A DNA stretch of 64,000 nt from Shewanella livingstonensis. Its GTDB lineage: Bacteria > Pseudomonadota > Gammaproteobacteria > Enterobacterales > Shewanellaceae. The stretch lies in NCBI RefSeq assembly GCF_003855395.1, contig NZ_CP034015.1:3172001-3236000 (forward strand), read 5' to 3'. Below are positions 50,588 through 59,728 of the stretch, piece by piece. The translations under genes and the position numbers were made by a program. Every line of letters starts with the position of its first letter. The first letter of the stretch is position 1. The notes beneath the pieces were generated by a model, which had not been told where the DNA came from, did not search any database, and worked only from the letters and a program-made list of their open reading frames with translations.

Positions 50588-50601
50588 TAGACCAAGGTCT
50601 A
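50588..50601 (+). promoter_or_regulatory. Palindrome upstream of acs, candidate CrbR operator
   Basis: TAGACCAAGGTCTA has perfect six-base arms around AA and lies 64 bases ahead of the acs start in the crbS-acs gap. The size suits a dimeric LuxR-type regulator such as CrbR. This is inference only. Confidence 0.45.
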
Positions 50602-50664
50602 ATAGTGCTAACAGCCCGTTGCAGATGATACTTTAACCACGCCATTTTTAGAAAGGGAAGCCCC

Positions 50665-52617
50665 ATGACCCCTCAGTCTCTTTACAAAGTTCCGAGTGAC
50701 ATTGCAGAAAATGCACTGGTTAATAACGATCAATATAAGAAAATGTACCAGGAGTCCATTATTAATCCAGAAGGTTTCTGGAGAGAACACGGCAAACGTA
50801 TTGATTGGATTAAACCTTATACCAAAATCAAGAAAACATCATTTGATGATCATAATCTATCCATTAATTGGTTTTATGATGGCACGCTCAATGCTTCCGC
50901 CAATTGTTTAGATCGCCACCTTGAAGAGCACGGCGATAAACTGGCCATTATCTGGGAAGGCGATGACGCCAACGAACAACGTAAAATTACTTACGCTGAG
51001 TTATATGTCGATGTGTGTAAATTTGCTAACGCGCTTCGCAGCCAAGGCGTTAATAAAGGCGACATCGTCACGATATACATGCCTATGGTGCCCGAGGCTG
51101 CTGTAGCAATGTTAGCCTGTGCTCGCATTGGGGCAGTTCATTCGGTAGTCTTTGGCGGTTTTTCTCCAGACTCGATTGCTGCTAGGGTGATTGATGGAAA
51201 ATCAAAAGTATTAATTACCGCTGACGAAGGTGTTCGTGGTGGTCGTAAAATTCCATTAAAACGCAGTGTTGATGAAGCCATAGCAAACCCTGATGTCACT
51301 TGCGTCGAAAAAGTTATTGTATTTAAGCGCACAGGTGGTGACATCGATTGGGTTGAAGGTCGAGACGTTTGGTGGCATTCACTGATGGAAGTGGCTTCAG
51401 AATTTTGCCCACCTGCTGAAATGAACGCCGAAGATCCACTATTTTTGCTTTATACCTCTGGCTCTACAGGTAATCCTAAAGGTGTGCTGCATACCACCGG
51501 TGGTTATATGGTATATGCCTCGATGACACACGAATACGTGTTTGATTATAAAGCTGACGAAGTATATTGGTGTACCGCCGATGTAGGCTGGATTACCGGT
51601 CATTCCTATATGGTATATGGACCTTTTGCTAATGCCGCCACGGTACTTATTCATGAAGGCGTGCCTAATCACCCTACTCCAGCTCGATTAGGTGAAATGA
51701 TTGACCGACATAAGGTCAATATCCTGTATACCGCTCCTACATTAATTCGTGCATTAATGGCTGAAGGTAAAGAACAATTTAGCCATTATAAAGGTGACTC
51801 ATTACGCATTATGGGCTCAGTAGGTGAACCCATAAATCCTGAAGCATGGCGCTGGTACCATGAGGTGATCGGTCATGAAAACTGCCCTATCGTCGATACT
51901 TGGTGGCAAACGGAAACTGGCGGCATTCTGATAAGCCCTTTACCCGGAGCTACGGATACCAAACCAGGCTCTGCAACTCGACCATTTTTTGGTGTGCAAC
52001 CAGCACTGGTTGATAACATGGGTGATATTGTTGAAGGTACTGGTGAAGGTAACTTAGTTATCCTTGACTCGTGGCCAGGCCAAATGCGAACAGTGTACGG
52101 TGACCATGATAGATTTGCGCTGACTTATTTTAAAACATTCCGCGGTATGTATTTTACCGGTGATGGCGCGCGTCGTGATGAAGATGGCTATTATTGGATC
52201 ACTGGTCGTGTAGATGATGTTATCAACGTTTCAGGGCATCGCTTAGGTACAGCTGAAGTAGAAAGCGCGCTAGTGTCGCATGAACTCGTTGCTGAAGCGG
52301 CCGTTGTGGGTTACCCACATGACATTAAAGGCCAAGGCATTTATGCATACGTCACTCTAACTCGTGGCATCGAGCCAACTGAAGAGTTGCGCCAAGAACT
52401 TCGTCAATGGGTTCGTAAAGAAATTGGTGCGCTTGCTACACCGGATCTAATCCAATGGGCAAGCGGTTTACCTAAAACGCGTTCTGGCAAAATTATGCGT
52501 CGATTCTTACGTAAAATTGCGGCTAATGAAGTAACCAACTTAGGTGATTCTTCTACACTGGCAGATCCTGCAGTGATTGATACATTGATTGAGTCTCGCT
52601 TAAACAAAACTGAGTAA
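50665..52617 (+). CDS. acs: Acetyl-CoA synthetase
   Basis: 650 residues, the usual Acs length. Adenylate motifs [12 protein letters not shown] (about 264), [10 protein letters not shown] (about 412), [20 protein letters not shown] (about 495) and the acetylation-regulated lysine in [13 protein letters not shown] (about 609). It turns acetate, ATP and CoA into acetyl-CoA. It is divergent from crbS and likely controlled by it. GGGAAG serves as ribosome site. Confidence 0.97.
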   Translation: MTPQSLYKVPSDIAENALVNNDQYKKMYQESIINPEGFWREHGKRIDWIKPYTKIKKTSFDDHNLSINWFYDGTLNASANCLDRHLEEHGDKLAIIWEGDDANEQRKITYAELYVDVCKFANALRSQGVNKGDIVTIYMPMVPEAAVAMLACARIGAVHSVVFGGFSPDSIAARVIDGKSKVLITADEGVRGGRKIPLKRSVDEAIANPDVTCVEKVIVFKRTGGDIDWVEGRDVWWHSLMEVASEFCPPAEMNAEDPLFLLYTSGSTGNPKGVLHTTGGYMVYASMTHEYVFDYKADEVYWCTADVGWITGHSYMVYGPFANAATVLIHEGVPNHPTPARLGEMIDRHKVNILYTAPTLIRALMAEGKEQFSHYKGDSLRIMGSVGEPINPEAWRWYHEVIGHENCPIVDTWWQTETGGILISPLPGATDTKPGSATRPFFGVQPALVDNMGDIVEGTGEGNLVILDSWPGQMRTVYGDHDRFALTYFKTFRGMYFTGDGARRDEDGYYWITGRVDDVINVSGHRLGTAEVESALVSHELVAEAAVVGYPHDIKGQGIYAYVTLTRGIEPTEELRQELRQWVRKEIGALATPDLIQWASGLPKTRSGKIMRRFLRKIAANEVTNLGDSSTLADPAVIDTLIESRLNKTE

Positions 52618-52676
52618 TGAAAATCAACTTGTGATGTTCTATCCACCCAGAGAAATCCTGACCAATTTCTCTTTTC

Positions 52677-52701
52677 GCCCCTCGATTGAGGGGCTTTTTT
52701 T
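52677..52701 (+). terminator. Rho-independent terminator of acs
   Basis: GCCCCTC GATT GAGGGGC followed by a T run, about 60 bases after the acs stop. A weaker hairpin (AGAGAAAT/ATTTCTCT) precedes it. Confidence 0.92.
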
Positions 52702-52740
52702 AATTACGATGATATTTCGCCTAGGTCACAGTCTTGTAAG

Positions 52741-53145
52741 TTACTGCTTGTCTGATGCTTCAGACGGTAGAGCATAAGATGTATCAATGGTAACTTTATA
52801 TAAATGGTCATTTAGTGCCGTTTGATAGCTAATTGATTTACCGACTATAATCATTATTTTTTTATCACCTAACAAGTCGGCAGCGTCATTAGATTCATCT
52901 CGCAAACTGATCAATAAATTGACCTTGTTATCTTTATCTTCTGTCGACACGATTGTCACGCCATAGTCACCCTCGACATTGAGGGACACAGAATCATTTA
53001 GCCCCATCACAATTTTTGAGGCCGATGTTGATATATCTTCAGAATGCTTAACGGTTTCTTCAATAGATAAGCCAATAATCAGACCTTCTTCGGCAACAGC
53101 GATGTGGCTAACCATTAATAGTGCGGCTAACGATAAAAATTTCAT
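52741..53145 (-). CDS. Small secreted protein of unknown function
   Basis: 134 residues. A signal peptide ends after HIAVA (residue 18). The mature part is acidic and polar (SIEETVKHSEDIS, VSTEDKDNKVNLLISLRDESNDAADLLGDKK) and looks like a small beta-rich periplasmic domain. No family was recognised. It is a single gene, convergent with acs, with a moderate ribosome site (GGAAAACACATT). Confidence 0.65.
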   Translation of the reverse strand: MKFLSLAALLMVSHIAVAEEGLIIGLSIEETVKHSEDISTSASKIVMGLNDSVSLNVEGDYGVTIVSTEDKDNKVNLLISLRDESNDAADLLGDKKIMIIVGKSISYQTALNDHLYKVTIDTSYALPSEASDKQ

Positions 53146-53389
53146 AATGTGTTTTCCTGCTGGGATATATTATTGTTTTTATATTTATTAATATCAACTA
53201 ACTCGATAAACAAATCTACACCAACTGATATAAAAAAACAGCGCTTAACTCGCAAAAAATATCAACGCCGTTTATTTATTAACGTCAACCGTGGTTAATT
53301 AATTTATCTCTGCTCATTCATCACTATATGGTTTATCAATCATCGCCTATGTTAAGCTTTATCCAAATCAGAATAATGCTAGCAATAAA

Positions 53390-55141
53390 TTGAAAGACTC
53401 ACCTGTTAAAGCCACAAAGATCACTCTACGGGATTACCAACAACAATCGGTAGATGCTGCTATTGCGCATTTTAAGCAAAGCCAACAATCGGCCGTATTG
53501 GTCCTTCCAACTGGCGCAGGCAAAAGTATTGTCATTGCAGAACTTGCACGGATTGCTAATGGAAATGTACTGGTGTTAACTCACGTAAAGGAGTTAGTCG
53601 CCCAAAATGCTGAAAAGGTAGGCTTACTGACACAAGAGGCAAATATCTATTCAGCGGGATTAAATCAAAAAAAAGCCAATGGTAAAACGGTGGTAGCCAG
53701 TATCCAGTCAGCGGCTCGTGCACTCACAAAATTTACCCAGCCTTTTTCATTAGTGATCATCGATGAATGTCATCGTGTTAGTAATGAGTCGACTAGCCAA
53801 TATCAGCAATTACTTATCCACCTTAAAACGCGTAACCCTAACCTTAAACTGCTTGGATTAACTGCGACGCCCTATCGATTAGGTTTAGGCTGGATATACC
53901 GCCTGCACTACCATGGAAAAGTAGGTAATACCGACACGCCTGTGTTTGACAAGTGCATCTTTGAATTACCAATGCGGCCATTAATTAGTAAAGGTTATCT
54001 CACTAAACCAATTATTTTTGACGGACTGAGTGCCCAATATGATTTTAGTGAACTAAACGCCTATGACAGCGGTGAGTACCCACAAATGGAAATAGACTCA
54101 TTGCTGAATCACCAAGGACGAGCAACTACTGCGATTATCAAACAAATAAAGCAACTGGCCGAAGTCCGCAAAGGAGTATTGATTTTTGCAGCCACAGTCA
54201 GACATGCCAATGAAATAATGACACTCTTAGACAACGATGCTGCATTAATTACCGCTCAAACGCCCCATAACGAGCGTGATGACATAATCAAACGTTTTAA
54301 ATCCCAGCAACTCAAGTTCATTGTAAACGTAGCCGTATTAACCACAGGCTTCGATGCACCTCATGTTGACCTTATCGCAATATTGAGGCCTACAGCATCT
54401 ATAAGTTTGTTCCAACAAATGATTGGTCGAGGGTTGCGCTTAGCACAAGATAAAACAGATTGTCTAATTATTGATTACGCTGCTAATGGTTATGATCTAT
54501 TTTATCCTGAAGTTGGCCAAGCCAAACCCAATAGCAAATCAGTACCCGTTCAAGTACATTGTCCAGTGTGCCAATTTGCTAATATCTTTTGGGGAATTGT
54601 CGATGATGATGGCGATATTGTCGAACATTATGGTAGACGTTGCCAAGGATTAATCAATAACAACCAACAGTGTGACTTTAGATTTAGATCAAAATCATGT
54701 CCCGACTGCGGTGCTGAAAATGATATTGCTGCACGAATCTGTAATACCTGCCAATCAACCTTAATTGATCCTGATAAACGCCTAAAGCAAGTGCTTAACG
54801 CTCAGCATCATCATTTGTTTAAATGTGCGCAAATGTTATTACTCAATCAAGACGACAAGTTACTTGTTCAATATCTTGATATTGAAGGTAATGATTTTAA
54901 ACAAACTTTTAATTTTTCGACACCTGCACAGCGTAAAGCATTTTATGCGGTATTTGTACTAAGTCACACCCGCACGCCAGGCCTACGTCATCCTCAATAT
55001 AACAAGATAGCAGATGTATTAGCGGATCAAAGCCGATTCAGAAAACCCGATTTATTATTACTGAAGAAAAACAAGCATCGCTGGGATTTAGTTGATTCAT
55101 TTTTTAACTATCAAGGCAAATATAAAATCGATATGAGTTAA
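53390..55141 (+). CDS. radD: DNA repair helicase RadD (YejH)
   Basis: 583 residues, next to identical in length to E. coli RadD (586). Superfamily 2 helicase motifs in order: LPTGAGKS (I, about 42), SIQSAAR (Ia region), DECHR (II, about 129), LTATPYRLG (III, about 159), TTGFDAPHVDLI (V, about 323) and QMIGRGLRLA (VI, about 349). A cysteine-rich zinc region follows (CPVCQFANIFWG, CPDCGAENDIAARICNTC). RadD helps RecA-mediated strand exchange and SSB-linked repair. The start codon is TTG at 53390; no upstream ATG is in frame. Confidence 0.94.
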   Translation: MKDSPVKATKITLRDYQQQSVDAAIAHFKQSQQSAVLVLPTGAGKSIVIAELARIANGNVLVLTHVKELVAQNAEKVGLLTQEANIYSAGLNQKKANGKTVVASIQSAARALTKFTQPFSLVIIDECHRVSNESTSQYQQLLIHLKTRNPNLKLLGLTATPYRLGLGWIYRLHYHGKVGNTDTPVFDKCIFELPMRPLISKGYLTKPIIFDGLSAQYDFSELNAYDSGEYPQMEIDSLLNHQGRATTAIIKQIKQLAEVRKGVLIFAATVRHANEIMTLLDNDAALITAQTPHNERDDIIKRFKSQQLKFIVNVAVLTTGFDAPHVDLIAILRPTASISLFQQMIGRGLRLAQDKTDCLIIDYAANGYDLFYPEVGQAKPNSKSVPVQVHCPVCQFANIFWGIVDDDGDIVEHYGRRCQGLINNNQQCDFRFRSKSCPDCGAENDIAARICNTCQSTLIDPDKRLKQVLNAQHHHLFKCAQMLLLNQDDKLLVQYLDIEGNDFKQTFNFSTPAQRKAFYAVFVLSHTRTPGLRHPQYNKIADVLADQSRFRKPDLLLLKKNKHRWDLVDSFFNYQGKYKIDMS

Positions 55142-55220
55142 AACAAAATTAATTGCGATCAATTACCATTTAAAAAATACTTATGGTATAAATTGGCCAT
55201 ATCATTAAACAGGAGTCACC

Positions 55221-55481
55221 ATGTTTGTAGTTATTTTTGGCCGCCCAGGCTGTCCATATTGTGTTCGAGCTGTTGAATTATCAGAAAAGTTAGCAGCACA
55301 AGATGAAAATTTCAAATTTAAATATATTGATATTCATGCTGAAGGTATCTCAAAAGCAGACTTATCGAAAAGTGTTGGTAAAACGGTTGAAACCGTCCCA
55401 CAGATTTTCATCGATGAGCAACCTATTGGTGGTTGCACTGAATTTGAAGCTTATGTTCGTCAAAACAATTTACTTAATTAA
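55221..55481 (+). CDS. grxA: Glutaredoxin 1
   Basis: 86 residues with the active site GCPYCVRA (Cys 11 and 14), TVPQIFIDEQPIGGCTEF near the C-terminus, and the GrxA length. A strong AGGAG lies before the ATG. It reduces disulfides such as those of ribonucleotide reductase with glutathione in the cytoplasm. Confidence 0.95.
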   Translation: MFVVIFGRPGCPYCVRAVELSEKLAAQDENFKFKYIDIHAEGISKADLSKSVGKTVETVPQIFIDEQPIGGCTEFEAYVRQNNLLN

Positions 55482-55500
55482 GCTTTTAAGCTTAAAAATA

Positions 55501-55527
55501 AAAGGCAACCTATATGGTTGCCTTTTT
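55501..55527. terminator. Bidirectional terminator between grxA and the porin gene
   Basis: AAAGGCAACC TATA TGGTTGCCTTTTT, a strong hairpin with T run, 20 bases after grxA and 17 past the convergent porin stop. Confidence 0.92.
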
Positions 55528-55543
55528 ACTATCCGTTTATATG

Positions 55544-56695
55544 CTAAAGGGCATATTTCGCCGAAAATATAATACGATTTAAATCACCGTCGAAACCATC
55601 TTCACGCTCATTCAAAGCATGCATATACTCAACCCCAAATGTCAAAGGCTTTGAAGGTGAATACAATAGATTAACATAGCCAGAATACGCTTCTTTGTTA
55701 ACGGTACCACCAGTGAGCGCCACATCGTTATCAGCAGTAAAAGCTGATACCGTTAAGCTAGAACGCCATTGCTCTGACCACCAATGACGGTAGGCCACAA
55801 ATCCACCAAAAGATTTAATCGCTTGGATATCGCCATTGGAATCAAGTACCCCGGCATTAGCATAGTTTAATGCCATATAACGGCCTAATCCTTCACCGTA
55901 AGTCGCTGTGAATTTAAGATCGTCTTTACCGACAGGAATAACACCAGCAAAACTGACGCCATAACCAAGTTCAGAGGTATCGTACTGAGTCGTACCGACC
56001 ACTTGCTCTAAATCTAGTTGTCTTATAATCGCGGCAACTGAATATGCAGAACCATTGCCAGCACTAAAGTTATAACGTCCAACAAAATCTGGAACAACAC
56101 CACTACCACTGGTAATTCGACCACCGCCACCTAAAGGCGTCACAGTCGTTTCAGGATTTTCAATTGAGAACTGCCAATTACCATTGGTATAACGCAGTTG
56201 TGATTGCCTAACAAATGGTGTTCCTTCAGCTGCTCCGACAAAGTCTAAATTCTCCGGTAAGGCGCCTGGGTTTTGAAAAGTTGTCCACGTTTGCCCTACA
56301 GTCCAATTGTCATAAGTTACAAATGCATGACGAATACGTGGAGAGTAGCTATTAGACACTCGCTCATTGCCATCGGTGTGGGTCATGAAATCAAGCTCAA
56401 TAAAACCTGTTAGCGTATGCCCTTCGACATCGGTAACTGTTTTAAAATTAAACCGTGATTCACGAGCTTGAAAGTCGACAACTTGCTTACCATTACCCGT
56501 CGTACCATAAATAGTTCCTGGCACATAAAACTGACGAGATAACGAACCTGAATCTGGCGCCCCATTGCCATAATCACTAAACATCACATCGGCTTTAATG
56601 TAGCCACCAAAAGTCATATCTGTAGCAGCCTGAGCTCCCCCGCTCATTGCCAATAAAGCACCTGCAACATAAAGACTGAGTTTTTTCTTTTTCAT
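55544..56695 (-). CDS. Outer-membrane porin, DcaP-like
   Basis: 383 residues. A signal peptide ends at GGAQA (residue 23). The start of the mature chain, TDMTFGGYIKADVMFSDYGNG, is typical of DcaP-type porins, and the chain alternates in short beta strands to a final IIFSAKYAL with the C-terminal aromatic/hydrophobic pattern for outer-membrane insertion. Aromatic residues flank strands (AYRHWWSEQWRSSLTVSAF). Such porins admit small acids; the substrate here is unknown. Confidence 0.85.
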   Translation of the reverse strand: MKKKKLSLYVAGALLAMSGGAQAATDMTFGGYIKADVMFSDYGNGAPDSGSLSRQFYVPGTIYGTTGNGKQVVDFQARESRFNFKTVTDVEGHTLTGFIELDFMTHTDGNERVSNSYSPRIRHAFVTYDNWTVGQTWTTFQNPGALPENLDFVGAAEGTPFVRQSQLRYTNGNWQFSIENPETTVTPLGGGGRITSGSGVVPDFVGRYNFSAGNGSAYSVAAIIRQLDLEQVVGTTQYDTSELGYGVSFAGVIPVGKDDLKFTATYGEGLGRYMALNYANAGVLDSNGDIQAIKSFGGFVAYRHWWSEQWRSSLTVSAFTADNDVALTGGTVNKEAYSGYVNLLYSPSKPLTFGVEYMHALNEREDGFDGDLNRIIFSAKYAL

Positions 56696-57012
56696 TATGA
56701 TCTCCCTATTGATATTGTTCTAATCTTGAGCAATATGAGCTAATTAACAATCATATAACATTAGCAATAGGTCTATGAGACAAAAGTAGACAAGCAAAAA
56801 CTAATCAATCGACTAATTCGAAAACAAGATGTTGTTTAATACCATGTAGATCTTGATAAGTTTGAGTCACTAGAAATGTTATAAGAAATTAAACGCTAAA
56901 TAAGCTGATGACAAACAAACTGCATCAAACCAGTTACAGTGGATCTGCTTTGTAAAACATCTTAGGTTTGCTGAGATATCAACATCGAATGCTACTCAAA
57001 TCTGATAACGTT

Positions 57013-57057
57013 GATAAAAGGGATAAAAGGGATAAAAGGGATAAAAGGGATAAAAGG
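57013..57057. repeat. Tandem repeat GATAAAAGG x5
   Basis: Five perfect 9-base units back to back. It is a simple-sequence tract that may vary in copy number between isolates. Confidence 0.95.
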
Positions 57058-57088
57058 AATTTTAGAAGACATGAGTAAAGGAGCAAAA

Positions 57089-57150
57089 TGGTGGGCTATG
57101 AAGAGATCAAACATTGGAGCCATTCGTTAAAAGCCAACTGCCGATGTTTA
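57089..57150 (-). pseudogene. Degenerate tRNA-Lys relic (3' half and anticodon)
   Basis: TGGTGGG...TATGAAG followed by GTTAAAAGCCAACTGC resembles the 3' half plus anticodon arm of the tRNA-Lys copies downstream, with many substitutions in between. It has no intact cloverleaf. Confidence 0.6.
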
Positions 57151-57262
57151 AACACTTAAAGATCTGACGATGCATTTTAGCCTATAAGAAACCAGGCATA
57201 CTTTTATGATCTGAGAGCTTAAGAATACTGAAGGGGGAACCAGAAAAAGTAGTGAATAGTGA

Positions 57263-57305
57263 ACCACAGAGTAACAGAGCTAACAATCCATCTTGGTATT
57301 GCAAA
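57263..57305 (-). pseudogene. Degenerate tRNA-Lys relic (5' half)
   Basis: The tract CAGAGCTAACAATCCATCTT and the following TTGGTATTGCAA match the 5' acceptor and D arm and its flank in the array, with substitutions. It probably pairs with the relic upstream as one decayed repeat unit. Confidence 0.5.
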
Positions 57306-57415
57306 TACATTATTATTATTGGATTGACGGCCAACTAGAAATATTGAAAACACCTGAAAAGTGTGATTTTTTATAGTCTGGAAGATTAAGTGTCACTGAG
57401 AGAGAAAATAAAAAG

Positions 57416-57491
57416 TGGTGGGTCGTGAAGGATTCGAACCTTCGACCAATTGGTTAAAAGCCAACTGCTCTACCAACTGAGCTAACGACCC
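57416..57491 (-). tRNA. tRNA-Lys (UUU), array copy 6 in transcription order
   Basis: 76 bases with encoded CCA. Acceptor GGGTCGT/ACGACCC, D loop AGTTGGTA, anticodon loop CTTTTAA, T arm GAAGGTTCGAATCCTTC. Confidence 0.98.
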
Positions 57492-57616
57492 ATCTTGGTT
57501 TTGCAAGAACTGATATTCTTACTGGAACAAAAGCCAACTGTCTATGTTTCAAGACCAACTGAACTAACGACCCATCCTGGTGTAACATTTAAATTCTTTA
57601 GCCACGATTTAAAAAG

Positions 57617-57692
57617 TGGTGGGTCGTGAAGGATTCGAACCTTCGACCAATTGGTTAAAAGCCAACTGCTCTACCAACTGAGCTAACGACCC
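57617..57692 (-). tRNA. tRNA-Lys (UUU), array copy 5
   Basis: Identical to the copy at 57416; CCA encoded. Confidence 0.98.
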
Positions 57693-57899
57693 ATCTTGGT
57701 TTTGCAAGAACTGATATTCTTACTGGAACAGAAGCCAACTGTCTATGTTTCAAGACTAACTGAACTAACGACCCATCCTGGTTTTGCAAGAACTAATATT
57801 CTTACTGGAACAAAAGCCAACTGTCTATGTTTCAAGACTAACTGAACTAACGACCCATCCTGGTGTAACATTTAAATTCTTTAGCCACGATTTAAAAAG

Positions 57900-57975
57900 T
57901 GGTGGGTCGTGAAGGATTCGAACCTTCGACCAATTGGTTAAAAGCCAACTGCTCTACCAACTGAGCTAACGACCC
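57900..57975 (-). tRNA. tRNA-Lys (UUU), array copy 4
   Basis: Identical 76-base copy; CCA encoded. Confidence 0.98.
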
Positions 57976-58100
57976 ATCTTGGTTTTGCAAGAACTAATAT
58001 TCTTACTGGAACAAAAGCCAACTGTCTATGTTTCAAGACTAACTGAACTAACGACCCATCCTGGTGTAACATTTAAATTCTTTAGCCACGATTTAAAAAG

Positions 58101-58176
58101 TGGTGGGTCGTGAAGGATTCGAACCTTCGACCAATTGGTTAAAAGCCAACTGCTCTACCAACTGAGCTAACGACCC
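58101..58176 (-). tRNA. tRNA-Lys (UUU), array copy 3
   Basis: Identical 76-base copy; CCA encoded. Confidence 0.98.
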
Positions 58177-58383
58177 ATCTTGGTTTTGCAAGAACTGATA
58201 TTCTTACTGGAACAGAAGCCAACTGTCTATGTTTCAAGACTAACTGAACTAACGACCCATCCTGGTTTTGCAAGAACTAATATTCTTACTGGAACAAAAG
58301 CCAACTGTCTATGTTTCAAGACCAACTGAACTAAAGACCCATCCTGGTGTAACATTTAAATTCTTTAGCCACGATTTAAAAAG

Positions 58384-58459
58384 TGGTGGGTCGTGAAGGA
58401 TTCGAACCTTCGACCAATTGGTTAAAAGCCAACTGCTCTACCAACTGAGCTAACGACCC
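58384..58459 (-). tRNA. tRNA-Lys (UUU), array copy 2
   Basis: Identical 76-base copy; CCA encoded. Confidence 0.98.
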
Positions 58460-58666
58460 ATCTTGGTTTTGCAAGAACTAATATTCTTACTGGAACAAAA
58501 GCCAACTGTCTATGTTTCAAGACCAACTGAACTAACGACCCATCCAAGTTTTGCAAGAACTGATATTCTTACTGGAACAAAAGCCAACTGTCTATGTTTC
58601 AAGACTAACTGAACTAACGACCCATCCTGGTGTAACATTTAAATTCTTTAGCCACGATTTAAAAAG

Positions 58667-58742
58667 TGGTGGGTCGTGAAGGATTCGAACCTTCGACCAA
58701 TTGGTTAAAAGCCAACTGCTCTACCAACTGAGCTAACGACCC
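58667..58742 (-). tRNA. tRNA-Lys (UUU), first copy after the promoter
   Basis: Identical 76-base copy; CCA encoded. It lies about 100 bases from the likely promoter. Confidence 0.98.
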
Positions 58743-58843
58743 ATCTTGGTAACTAACAGATAATAACTTAAAACACAGAAACTGCAGAGTAAGTGATTAA
58801 CCTCTTAATACCCCCAAAAGGCTATGCCGTTCTGAGGGCGCCT

Positions 58844-58871
58844 ATAATACCTTTTTCAATTTCTCATGCAA
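58844..58871 (-). promoter_or_regulatory. Likely stable-RNA promoter of the tRNA-Lys array
   Basis: On the minus strand TTGCAT and TATTAT are 16 bases apart, followed by a GC-rich AGGCGCCC discriminator, the type expected for stringently controlled tRNA promoters. It lies between cpoB and the first tRNA. Confidence 0.65.
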
Positions 58872-58936
58872 GTGCAAATGTATAAATTCTTGTTGTTTGC
58901 ATGAAAAACAGACTAAGAGGCTGTTTTTTGACTTAA

Positions 58937-59674
58937 TTAGCCTTTTAGTGCTGATAGTTGCTGTTGCGCAAGGCGTGCTGATGCACTATCAGCATATTCT
59001 TTTAAGACTTTATTATAGAGTGCTCTCGCACCAGCAGAATCATTTTCTTTTTCTGCAATCATGCCAAGTTTAACTAAACTATCGCCACGCTTATTTGAAT
59101 CGGTAAATTTACTGACCACGGTACTAAAAGCTTGTTTTGCGTCGTTGTATTCATTTTTATTATACAATAACTGACCTAACCAATAGTTTGCATTAGCCGC
59201 ATAGTTAGATTCTGGGTATGTTGATATGAAACTACGAAATGCAGGAATGGCATCATCATATTTACGGTCTTTAAGAACCAAGTTTACTGCTGCCTCGTAA
59301 CTTCCTGTTTCTCCCAACGTTGAACTTGCAGCAGCGACTGAGGTGGCATCTGTTTGAACTGGCGCAGCTGGAGTAGATGACTTAGCAGTAAAATTAGCAA
59401 TTTCCTCGTACAGCTGTCGTTGGCGCTGTAGCATTTGATTCATTTGATAATTTTGTTGCTCAGTAATGCCTCTTAAATCCAATACTTCATTTTGCAGAGC
59501 ATCCATACGACGTTGCATGTCAAACTCGCCTTGCTGTTTTGCTTTAATGATGCGCTCTAACCTTGAGATTCTGTCATCATTTGAACCACCTGCAGCATCT
59601 TCAACAGGAGCTGGAGCTGCAAAAACAGTTGCTGTAGTAAAAAACATTGCCGCAACTAATATGGCTTTTCTCAT
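58937..59674 (-). CDS. cpoB: Cell division coordinator CpoB (YbgF)
   Basis: 245 residues. A signal peptide ends near VFAAPA (residue 20). A coiled coil (about 35-95, SRLERIIKAKQQGEFD to QMLQRQRQLYEEI) forms the trimerisation stalk, and TPR repeats follow (about 125-245, YEAAVNLVLKDRKYDDAIPAF, NYAANANYWLGQLLYNKNEY). CpoB links Tol action to septal peptidoglycan synthesis in the periplasm. Last gene of the Tol-Pal cluster, 54 bases after pal with a hairpin in between. Confidence 0.94.
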   Translation of the reverse strand: MRKAILVAAMFFTTATVFAAPAPVEDAAGGSNDDRISRLERIIKAKQQGEFDMQRRMDALQNEVLDLRGITEQQNYQMNQMLQRQRQLYEEIANFTAKSSTPAAPVQTDATSVAAASSTLGETGSYEAAVNLVLKDRKYDDAIPAFRSFISTYPESNYAANANYWLGQLLYNKNEYNDAKQAFSTVVSKFTDSNKRGDSLVKLGMIAEKENDSAGARALYNKVLKEYADSASARLAQQQLSALKG

Positions 59675-59683
59675 TTTTTTCTC

Positions 59684-59715
59684 CTAAAAAAGGCCAACCG
59701 AACACGGTTGGCCTT
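59684..59715 (-). terminator. Hairpin with T run between pal and cpoB
   Basis: AAGGCCAACCG and CGGTTGGCCTT pair perfectly (11 bases) around a four-base loop and are followed on the minus strand by TTTTTTAGGAG. It should terminate part of the tol-pal message; its T run abuts the cpoB ribosome site. Confidence 0.8.
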
Positions 59716-59728
59716 ACACTTCTTAAGC

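Larger units (their letters stand above)
56696..57415. other. Gene-free region between porin and tRNA array, with tRNA relics
   Basis: About 720 bases with no credible coding frame. It contains the porin promoter, a 9-base tandem repeat and two degenerate tRNA-Lys relics, described separately. The remainder is unremarkable AT-rich DNA. Confidence 0.6.
57492..58666 (-). repeat. tRNA-half-like remnants in the tRNA-Lys array spacers (eight copies)
   Basis: Spacers contain one or two 82-base units. Each unit keeps a 45-base tRNA-Lys-like segment: intact 5' acceptor strand GGGTCGTTAG, D-arm pieces and the anticodon-arm segment GTTGGCTTTT, but a replaced D loop and no T arm or 3' acceptor. The segments lie at 57529-57573, 57730-57774, 57812-57856, 58013-58057, 58214-58258, 58296-58340, 58497-58541 and 58579-58623. 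They are almost identical to each other. tRNA start-to-start distances are 201 or 283 bases, differing by exactly one 82-base unit. Confidence 0.9.

Noticed and set aside
57416..58742. CRISPR array, because of regular repeats with spacers
   Set aside because: The repeats are complete tRNA-Lys genes and the spacers are themselves repeated, not unique; there are no cas genes.
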